Below, in pieces: positions 13,855-19,902 of a stretch of 21,128 nt of DNA. Each line of letters starts with the position of its first letter. Within the stretch, counting starts at the first letter, position 1. The position numbers were made by a program, and so were the translations under genes. The stretch is taken from positions 1 through 21,128 of IMG/VR virus record IMGVR_UViG_3300025417_000109; one strand, written 5' to 3'. The notes under the pieces were generated by a model, which saw only the letters and a program-made list of their open reading frames with translations, was not told the origin of the DNA and searched no databases. This stretch comes from a virus.

Positions 13855-14331
13855 ATGGAAATCTCTCTAAACGGAAGTGATGTTATCAACATCAACGGAA
13901 CACTACAACGCGACTTTGCTGATGGCGATGTTGGCGTTTTAACACTACCAAACGAATTAGTGCAGATGAAGCCGGGCAAAAACGGTAATACCGTTATTGC
14001 TTTCAGCGCAACTGGTCAATTAGGCGAATTAACTCTTCGTTTTATTCGTGGTAGCTTTAATGACCAATATATCAACGCACAATATCGTGCATTTGTTTTT
14101 GACCCTGCTTCATATGTTACAATGGAAGCAGTTGTTACTAAACAAATCGGTGATGGTAACGGCAATATCACTTCAGACTCTTATGTCTTAACTGGTGGTG
14201 TTATCCAATCTATCCCAGAAGTTAAGAGCAACGTAGAAGGCGATACAGACCAAGGCGTTACTATTTGGAAATTACGTTTTGCGAAAGTTGAACGTCAAGT
14301 ATCCTCATCTACAGTTAGCTTAGCAGTATAA
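13855..14331 (+). CDS. Tail tube protein (DUF3277-like)
   Basis: 158 aa, the normal length for this tube family. Motifs in order: 'INGTLQRDFADGDVGVLTLP', 'VQMKPGKNGNTVIAFSATGQ', 'GELTLRFIRGSFNDQYIN', 'GDGNGNITSDSYVLTGGVIQ' and 'EVKSNVEGDTDQGVTIWKLR'. It stacks as hexameric rings inside the sheath and conducts DNA. It lies between the sheath and the tail assembly chaperone, the standard order. Arg is CGT/CGC throughout, like the major capsid gene, consistent with high demand. No Shine-Dalgarno sequence precedes the ATG. Confidence 0.85.
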   Translation: MEISLNGSDVININGTLQRDFADGDVGVLTLPNELVQMKPGKNGNTVIAFSATGQLGELTLRFIRGSFNDQYINAQYRAFVFDPASYVTMEAVVTKQIGDGNGNITSDSYVLTGGVIQSIPEVKSNVEGDTDQGVTIWKLRFAKVERQVSSSTVSLAV

Positions 14332-14335
14332 TTCT

Positions 14336-14788
14336 ATGAAAGATATCCCCCTATCTAGTGGCGCAGTACTCGGCTTTCAAATCGCAAGATTTAAAGAAGG
14401 CATGAGATTATGGAATGTTGTATTCAAGGAACTTATTGGAGTTCCTTTTGGGCAAACAGGTGGCAGCTTTGATTTACAATCTTTTTTCCAGCTTGAACCA
14501 AGCCAGATCAAAGATGCAGTACTCAAAGTTGCTACTTCTGAGGAAGTACAGGCAGAAATCTGGAAGTGTATGCAATCATGCACTTATAAAGGAGTTAATG
14601 ATAGTGCTGGCTTGAAGATAACTGAAGCCACATTTGAATCTGAAACCAATAGAGCAGACTTTCTTCCTGTCGCTTGGGAGGTGGCGACCAATAACCTAAT
14701 CCCTTTTTTCAAAAACCTCGGATCGCTGTTATCAACCCCAAGCGAACCAGCAGCCAATGGAACCGAGCAAAAATCAGAGACGAACTAA
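14336..14788 (+). CDS. Tail assembly chaperone, short (G-type) product
   Basis: 150 aa. Acts with the tape measure during tail assembly and is not expected in the finished virion. The folded part (1-125) contains 'LGFQIARFKEGMRLWNVVFK', 'SFFQLEPSQIKDAVLKVA' and 'EIWKCMQSCTYKG'. The last 25 residues in this frame are low complexity ('TPSEPAANGTEQKSETN'), as often seen beyond a frameshift site. The placement between tube and tape measure is diagnostic of the lambda G/GT-type pair. T TTT TTC at 14704-14710 falls on codons 124-125 and would let ribosomes slip back one base to make the longer product. Confidence 0.78.
   Translation: MKDIPLSSGAVLGFQIARFKEGMRLWNVVFKELIGVPFGQTGGSFDLQSFFQLEPSQIKDAVLKVATSEEVQAEIWKCMQSCTYKGVNDSAGLKITEATFESETNRADFLPVAWEVATNNLIPFFKNLGSLLSTPSEPAANGTEQKSETN
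14704..14710 (+). promoter_or_regulatory. Candidate -1 ribosomal frameshift site TTTTTTC
   Basis: The heptamer reads T TTT TTC in the zero frame (Phe124-Phe125), fits the X XXY YYZ rule and allows both tRNAs to re-pair one base back. The -1 frame is open from 14695, just upstream, to 14949. Less good alternatives are CAAAAAC at 14710-14716 and GCAAAAA at 14767-14773. Confidence 0.6.
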
Positions 14789-14952
14789 ATCCTGAAACTA
14801 GAATTGCCCTTCAGCTAAACAGTAAAGGAGTAGGCACTCTAAACGAAATTTTAGAAATGCCTACTGATTTGGTTCTTGATGCATGGCATTTCCATATTTG
14901 TCAGGCTGAAATAGAAGAAACGGAAAGAGAACTTAACAAGGATCAAAGGTAA
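14710..14952 (+). CDS. Tail assembly chaperone, -1 frame extension (T-type domain)
   Basis: Open -1 frame of 80 codons without a usable start before Met near its middle. Joined at 14710 to the first 125 codons it gives a 205-aa fusion. Its protein is typical of the T half of tail chaperones: 'NPETRIALQLNSKGVGTLNE', then 'EMPTDLVLDAWHFHICQAEI' and 'EETERELNKDQR'. It ends with TAATG, overlapping the tape measure ATG by one base, showing that it belongs to the operon. The fusion product binds the tape measure in better studied phages. The same pattern could in principle come from a sequencing error, but the arrangement is standard. Confidence 0.75.
   Translation, partial: QKPRIAVINPKRTSSQWNRAKIRDELNPETRIALQLNSKGVGTLNEILEMPTDLVLDAWHFHICQAEIEETERELNKDQR
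14938..14942 (+). promoter_or_regulatory. Ribosome binding site of the tape measure gene
   Basis: AAGGA lies 9 bases before the ATG at 14952, inside the -1 frame chaperone extension. Confidence 0.4.
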
Positions 14953-16634
14953 TGGCTTCAGGAACTAAAATTGCAGATTTCTTCGTAAAGATTGGCTTTG
15001 ATGTCTCTAAAATTGGAGACCTCAAGGCAGTCACCGAACAACTAAATGCAGCAGCTACACAAGCTAATGCTTTAGCTGCAAATCTTGCCAATGTAGAAAA
15101 GTCATTAAAAAGGCTACAAGTACCTGCTGCTTTAAAGCCATTTGTTAAAGAAAGCAAAGCCAAGGATAAAGCAGATCAAAAGAAAAAGTCTGCCTTTCCT
15201 GACGAAGAAAGAATAGGCCCTCCTCTTGCATTATTTAAGATGCATATGGAGCAACAAAAACTTGCTCAAAAAGAAGCTGATAAGGCTCAAAAAGAATCCG
15301 ATAAGCAAGCCAAGGATCAAGAGCGTCAATTAATACGCACTCAAAGGATTGAAGAAAGATCATATAAAGAAAAGTTAAAGCAAAAATTAACTTTAGAAAA
15401 ATTACGTCTAAAAGAAGAAAAAGACGCAGATAAAGAGATAGTTAAACAAGGAAAATTATTAGGTAAATTTGCAGAAGGTAATGTTTCTGTAATGGATCTT
15501 GTTCAAACTTTTGGAGAACTTGATGCAGTAGCAGTAGCATTTAGTGCAGTTACTATAGGTGCGGTTGCAGGTTTAGTTAAATTATCTAATTGGGCTACAC
15601 AAACTGTAGAACAGTTATTCAAATTTAAATTAGCTACAGGTCTTTCAACACAAGAATTACAACAATGGCAATATGCTGCTGCCAAGGCAGGGGTTAATGG
15701 TGCTGAAGTAGCTAATTCATTAAAAAGCATACAAACTGCACAAGCTCAAATAGCATTAGGGCAAGGAAACATAGCACCTTGGGCATTATTAGGAATTAAT
15801 CCTAATCAAGATCCAAATAAAGCACTTTGGGAAATACACGAAAGAATTAAAGAAAGCGGTGGTATGGCTCCGGGCATGGCTCGTTTGCTTACATCGCAAC
15901 TTGGCATTTCGGAAGAAATGTTTCAATTCCTTCGTAGAGACAATCTTGAATTAGATGAATTAAATAGAAAATTAAGATTATCAGATACCGCAGTTAAGTC
16001 TTTTGATAAATTTAACCAAGCAAGCGGTCAGCTAAGTGCAAACTTTTCTGCTTTAGGAATAAACATAGCTAGATTATTTACGCCATTTGTAAAATTCTTT
16101 ACTGAAGTTTTATCGCAAACAATTAATGATTTGGCTACAATCTTAGGATATATAGATGATTTTACTGAATCAGGTTTAGATGATTGGATGGCTAATGCAT
16201 TTAAAAAAGGATTGCCTTATTTAGATAAAATAATTGCTGCTTTAGAATGGATAGGTCAATGGACATCAGGATCTACTTCTAAAAATAAATTTGGTGAATT
16301 TAAAAATAGTTCAGCAGTTGAGCAAAATGCTCAAAATTTAGCTACATCTAATGCAACATTATCTACGCCATCATCTACTTCAAATACATCAAAAAGTGCT
16401 CCTTGGTGGACTAACTTAGAAGATTCAGTCTTGAAAAGTTTATTTGTACCAACACAAGGTGGCAATAAATCAACTATATCAAGTCAAAAAACTGTTAATG
16501 TTACTATGAATATTGATGGATCAAAAGATCCTAAAGCAGTTGCAGATTATGCTGCTGCTGCCATTAGAAAGCATATGAACGATCAACATTCTTTAGTATC
16601 TGATTTAAGTTCAGTTGGCTCTTTTGTAACATAA
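14952..16634 (+). CDS. Tail tape measure protein
   Basis: 560 aa. Sets tail length and occupies the tube lumen. Residues 1-60 are Ala-rich helical. Residues 95-170 are a highly charged coiled coil (Lys/Glu/Gln: 'KEADKAQKESDKQAKDQERQ'). A hydrophobic segment 'AVAVAFSAVTIGAVAGLVKL' near 190-212 could insert in the host membrane. The centre has 'LSTQELQQWQYAAAKAGVNG', common in tape measures of small myoviruses. The C-terminal third is Ser/Thr-rich, ending 'TMNIDGSKDPKAVADYAAAA'. At the usual 1.5 angstrom per residue this predicts a tail of roughly 80-85 nm. No lytic transglycosylase or peptidase motif is evident. It overlaps the chaperone extension by one base. Confidence 0.85.
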   Translation: MASGTKIADFFVKIGFDVSKIGDLKAVTEQLNAAATQANALAANLANVEKSLKRLQVPAALKPFVKESKAKDKADQKKKSAFPDEERIGPPLALFKMHMEQQKLAQKEADKAQKESDKQAKDQERQLIRTQRIEERSYKEKLKQKLTLEKLRLKEEKDADKEIVKQGKLLGKFAEGNVSVMDLVQTFGELDAVAVAFSAVTIGAVAGLVKLSNWATQTVEQLFKFKLATGLSTQELQQWQYAAAKAGVNGAEVANSLKSIQTAQAQIALGQGNIAPWALLGINPNQDPNKALWEIHERIKESGGMAPGMARLLTSQLGISEEMFQFLRRDNLELDELNRKLRLSDTAVKSFDKFNQASGQLSANFSALGINIARLFTPFVKFFTEVLSQTINDLATILGYIDDFTESGLDDWMANAFKKGLPYLDKIIAALEWIGQWTSGSTSKNKFGEFKNSSAVEQNAQNLATSNATLSTPSSTSNTSKSAPWWTNLEDSVLKSLFVPTQGGNKSTISSQKTVNVTMNIDGSKDPKAVADYAAAAIRKHMNDQHSLVSDLSSVGSFVT

Positions 16635-16638
16635 TACT

Positions 16639-17484
16639 ATGGCAACAAATACCATACCAAGCGACAATCCTAGCATATTTGATAATCTGAGTTTAGCTCA
16701 GGATCTTGTGTATGCTTATCCGTCTCCATTGCCTAATGGTATTGCTGGACTTGTATTCGATATTCGTGGCGAAGAACGTATGGAATTTAGGTCTGAAATT
16801 ACAGATCATTGGGTTGAAGATAATACCGCTATTCACGATCAAATATCTTTGTATCCTGAAAAAGTAACTCTAAAAGGCATCATAGGTATCATAGCTTATC
16901 AGCAGCCATTAACTTCAAGAGCACCTACTCAAAACAATCCTGCATTGCCTTTAGTATCAAATCTTCAGCCTACGTTTACTGAAGGAACTTTACAAGCTAT
17001 TGCTCAATCATCTGCACCTACTATTAATTCAGTAGCTCCAGCAGTAACAAGTTTATATCAATATTACTTAGGTGCTGGAAATCAGGGTAAAAATAATCAG
17101 CAAGCATCTTTAGAAACAAGACAAGAGCAGATTGTAGGATTTTTGTATCAATTATGGAAAGGTCGCCAAATATTTACAGTTGAGACACCTTGGGGTATTT
17201 TAACTCAAATGGCTATTGAGTCTTGCGAACCAATGCAAGATGAGACCACGGAAAACCTTACATATATTTCTATAACATTTAAAAAGTTAAGATTTGCTGG
17301 AGAAGTTATAAGCCAAACAAGTACAGTTGTAGGAAGGTTAGGTGCTGCTGAATTTGAAGTTAATCCATTTGTTCAAGGCAATACGGCTCAACAACAAATT
17401 ACCACACAAGCCCAAGATCAACTATTACAAAATTGGAAAATGGCTTCTGGTTTGGATAAACCAATAACAACAGGAAATCCTTAA
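16639..17484 (+). CDS. Dit-like baseplate adaptor protein
   Basis: 281 aa. The segment 'FDIRGEERMEFRSEITDHWV' followed by 'EDNTAIHDQISLYPEKVTLK' (about 41-80) matches the N-terminal domain of Dit-like baseplate proteins of small myoviruses, where 'SEITDHPVE...' and 'P..l.l.G.i' are conserved. A Gln/Ala-rich linker (90-155) leads to a second beta part with 'GFLYQLWKGRQIFTVETPWG' and 'ENLTYISITFKKLRFA'. It would link the tail tube to the central hub. It follows the tape measure and precedes the plug, hub and spike genes with 3-base spacing to the next gene. Confidence 0.72.
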   Translation: MATNTIPSDNPSIFDNLSLAQDLVYAYPSPLPNGIAGLVFDIRGEERMEFRSEITDHWVEDNTAIHDQISLYPEKVTLKGIIGIIAYQQPLTSRAPTQNNPALPLVSNLQPTFTEGTLQAIAQSSAPTINSVAPAVTSLYQYYLGAGNQGKNNQQASLETRQEQIVGFLYQLWKGRQIFTVETPWGILTQMAIESCEPMQDETTENLTYISITFKKLRFAGEVISQTSTVVGRLGAAEFEVNPFVQGNTAQQQITTQAQDQLLQNWKMASGLDKPITTGNP

Positions 17485-17487
17485 GTT

Positions 17488-17844
17488 ATGCAAAAAATAT
17501 CAGGAATTACAGACGCTCCATGCCAAATATTTAGTTTGGCTATACCTGATGGTTCTACTGCAAATATTACCATTGCATATAGACCTGAACAACAAGGTTG
17601 GTTTTTTGATTTATATTGGAACGCTAAAAGCCCTCAATTTCAAATACTGGGCAGAAGAATAACAACATTTCCTAATCTTTTAAGGCAATTTGAAACGCAA
17701 TTAAGTTTTGGTTTGGCATGTGTAACAAGCGATGGATATGAACCATTAAATCTTAATGATTTTCAATCAGGATACGCTACTTTTTATTTATTAGATCAAA
17801 CTGATATTGCTACTATTGAAAGTTCTGTCTTTGTTGGCTCGTGA
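17488..17844 (+). CDS. Baseplate plug protein, Pam3 gp18-like
   Basis: 118 aa. Compact beta protein with 'IFSLAIPDGSTANITIAYRP', 'QQGWFFDLYWNAKSPQFQIL', 'GRRITTFPNLLRQF', 'FGLACVTSDGYEPLNLNDF' and 'GYATFYLLDQTDI'. This pattern is that of the small baseplate plug family named after cyanophage Pam3 gp18, which closes the end of the tube until contraction. The size agrees. It ends with GTGA, overlapping the hub gene by 4 bases. Confidence 0.72.
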   Translation: MQKISGITDAPCQIFSLAIPDGSTANITIAYRPEQQGWFFDLYWNAKSPQFQILGRRITTFPNLLRQFETQLSFGLACVTSDGYEPLNLNDFQSGYATFYLLDQTDIATIESSVFVGS

Positions 17845-18800
17845 AATTAAATCGCATATACAATTTGCAGGTACAAGTTGGCCCTTACACTAAGCCAGAA
17901 AAAGGGAACACCAAAGGTGCGAGTTCTTCGCAGCCCTATGTGTCTTTTGCGACTAAATATGTAAACATTAAGTTGCCGTTTACTTTAGAGTTTACTGTAA
18001 GACGTGAAAATTTAGCTACTGCACAGACGGCTAATTTTAAGATTTATAATTTAGCTCCTAAAACTAGAGATCAAATCTACAAAGAATGGTTTGATGGCTG
18101 GAAATATAGTGGTATTCAGTTAGCAGCAGGCTATAAAGACAATTTCGTTCCCATAATTTTTACAGGAACGGTAAGGCAGGCTTACACGCAACGTACAGGC
18201 CGTACCAATATGGTTACGGAAATTGAGGCTTATGACGGCGGTTTTGCTCAAGCAAATAGCTATTCTAACATAGCTTTTAGTCCCGGTGCTTCCATGAAGG
18301 AAGTAATTACTCGTTTAAATTCTGACCTTATCGGAGCTTATCCAACACCTGTTATTGGAAATATACCTACAATAATAAATCAAAGAGCATCGGTTTATAC
18401 TGGCCCTACTTTTAATCTTTTACAAAAAATTAGTCCTGTAGGAACTAATATAACCATAGATAACAATCAGCTTAAAGTATTAGGCAATAATGATGGTTTC
18501 TTGGTTAATGAAACAATTTTTAATATAAACTCTAGTACGGGTCTTTTAGATGTACCTATCCGTGAAGGTGTGTTTATTAAATGCAAAATGCTTTTTGAGC
18601 CTCGTTTAACTATTGGTCAAATAGTCAGACTTACGAGCGAAGACCTTCCTCAGTACAATGGCGATTATCCAGTACAAGGATTAGTCCATGAAGGAATTAT
18701 ATCAGATGCCGTAAATGGCCCTTGCACCACTACTGTAAGCCTATACTTAGGGCCGGGTGGGGTTAAATACATAACAGGCGGAGTAACCTTACCTTCATAA
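17841..18800 (+). CDS. Baseplate hub protein
   Basis: 319 aa, GTG start in the GTGA overlap with the plug gene. An N-terminal domain with 'LPFTLEFTVRRENLATAQTA' then 'NFKIYNLAPKTRDQIYKEW' and 'GIQLAAGYKDNFVPIIFTGT' is typical of myovirus hub proteins of gp44/gpD-like fold. A later domain has 'NITIDNNQLKVLGNN', 'GVFIKCKMLFEPRLTIGQIV' and 'YNGDYPVQGLVHEG', which also recur in this family. It forms the trimeric hub that carries the spike. The stop overlaps the spike ATG by one base. Confidence 0.78.
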   Translation: MKLNRIYNLQVQVGPYTKPEKGNTKGASSSQPYVSFATKYVNIKLPFTLEFTVRRENLATAQTANFKIYNLAPKTRDQIYKEWFDGWKYSGIQLAAGYKDNFVPIIFTGTVRQAYTQRTGRTNMVTEIEAYDGGFAQANSYSNIAFSPGASMKEVITRLNSDLIGAYPTPVIGNIPTIINQRASVYTGPTFNLLQKISPVGTNITIDNNQLKVLGNNDGFLVNETIFNINSSTGLLDVPIREGVFIKCKMLFEPRLTIGQIVRLTSEDLPQYNGDYPVQGLVHEGIISDAVNGPCTTTVSLYLGPGGVKYITGGVTLPS

Positions 18801-19483
18801 TGTCATCAGTTACAAACATAGCCAATACATTACCAAGGTCTGCTCCAGACCTAAAGTTATTGCTTTCTCAAGTAACAAGAGAGCTATCTGCTGGTTTGGC
18901 AGTTGCACAAACTGCTACTATAAATAAGTTTTATTCAGATACGCAAACTGCTGATGTTCAAATAAATATGTCCATGATTCTTCAGTATCTTACTGATGAC
19001 AATGGGAACAATCAGCCTGTTTTAGCTTCATATCCACCCTTTGCAGGAGTGCCAGTTATAACTTTAGGTGGCGGTGGAGGTGCAGTAACTTTTCCTATTA
19101 CGGCTGGCGATCAATGCATGTTAGTGTTTATTGATCGTGATATTGATAATTGGTGGCTATCGGGAACGCAGGGATTACCGCCTAATACGACTAGATTACA
19201 CAACTTTTCAGATGCAGTTGCTATAGTTGGTCTTAGAAGTAAAACCAAAAGCCTTTCTAGCTATTCTACGACAGATACTCAGCTTTATGGCCCTGCTGGT
19301 AATACTGGCCCTACTGTTTCATTAGATAGTTCCAAGGTAGGCATTTATAATGCCTCTACGAGCCTATTGACTGTAATGAATGATATTATTACTGCTCTAA
19401 GAGCATTAAATGGCAAAACTGGGCCAGATTGTACTACTCAGATAAATGCAGCTAATGATGCTATAACTTCCTTACTTAAATGA
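18800..19483 (+). CDS. Baseplate spike protein, gp138/gp5-type OB fold
   Basis: 227 aa. The N-terminal OB-fold domain (about 25-130) shows 'RELSAGLAVAQTATINKFYS', 'QTADVQINM', 'PFAGVPVITLGGGGGAVTFP', 'ITAGDQCMLVFIDRDIDNWW' and 'LHNFSDAVAIVGLR', the signature of phage gp138 N-terminal/spike proteins. The C-terminal part is short with Gly/Asn/Thr repeats and a helical end ('ITALRALNGKTGPDCTTQIN'). It lacks the long needle and metal-binding HxH tip of larger spikes. Overlaps hub by one base and the next gene by 4 bases (ATGA). Confidence 0.82.
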   Translation: MSSVTNIANTLPRSAPDLKLLLSQVTRELSAGLAVAQTATINKFYSDTQTADVQINMSMILQYLTDDNGNNQPVLASYPPFAGVPVITLGGGGGAVTFPITAGDQCMLVFIDRDIDNWWLSGTQGLPPNTTRLHNFSDAVAIVGLRSKTKSLSSYSTTDTQLYGPAGNTGPTVSLDSSKVGIYNASTSLLTVMNDIITALRALNGKTGPDCTTQINAANDAITSLLK

Positions 19484-19854
19484 GTGCACCATCAATGATT
19501 TTCAGGGGTTTAACCCCGACAGGAGACTGGGTATTCGGTCAGGGAAATAGTAGCTACTTAACCAATAATGCTGCCATAGCTTTAAATATACAGACTGCTT
19601 TAAAATTATTTTTAAACGATGCTTTTTGGGCAGCTAATCAAGGAATTGATTGGATCAATCTATTAGGCAATTTAAACACGGAAAACGCTATTTTAACTCA
19701 AATTCGCAATACTATAGCTAATTGCTATGGGGTTGTTCAGATAACGAGCGTAAATGCAAATCTCAATCGTTCGCAACGATTGTTGACCGTAAGTTATAAC
19801 ATATCCACCATTTATTCTACAAATATCTCAAGTTCGACATCGCTATCCATTTAA
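19480..19854 (+). CDS. Baseplate wedge / sheath initiator, gp25-like
   Basis: 124 aa, close to the family length. 'FRGLTPTGDWVFGQGNSSYL', 'NIQTALKLFLNDAFWAANQG', 'IDWINLLGN', a helix 'NAILTQIRNTIANCYGVVQI' and 'QRLLTVSYNISTIYS' fit the GPW/gp25 group of short baseplate proteins that start sheath polymerisation. It lies between spike and J-like gene, as expected. The start overlaps the spike gene by 4 bases. Its C-terminus is a Ser/Thr/Ile stretch. Confidence 0.75.
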   Translation: MSAPSMIFRGLTPTGDWVFGQGNSSYLTNNAAIALNIQTALKLFLNDAFWAANQGIDWINLLGNLNTENAILTQIRNTIANCYGVVQITSVNANLNRSQRLLTVSYNISTIYSTNISSSTSLSI

Positions 19855-19859
19855 CGACG

Positions 19860-19902
19860 ATGCCCAACTAATAGATTCTTATTCCCAATACTATTGATTC
19901 AA
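19860..19902 (+). repeat. Imperfect tandem duplication at the 5' end of the J-like gene
   Basis: ATGCCCAACTAATAGATTC (19860-19878) resembles ATTCCCAATACTATTGATTC (19881-19900) with several differences. The first copy has the ATG but two stops. The second has ATT in place of ATG and leads into the conserved reading frame. Confidence 0.5.

Noticed and set aside
14415-14615. Second + strand frame within the chaperone gene as a nested gene
   Set aside because: It is in the other alternative frame, not the -1 frame with the T-domain, and shows no recognisable protein.
14710-14716. CAAAAAC as the main frameshift site
   Set aside because: The first base breaks the X XXY YYZ rule, so the P-site tRNA would mispair; TTTTTTC just before it fits fully.
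19860-19874. Reassigned stop codons (TAA/TAG read as amino acids) to explain the J-like start
   Set aside because: TAA, TAG and TGA end other genes at sensible lengths (TAG ends the beta-helix gene, TAA most others), so the standard code fits.
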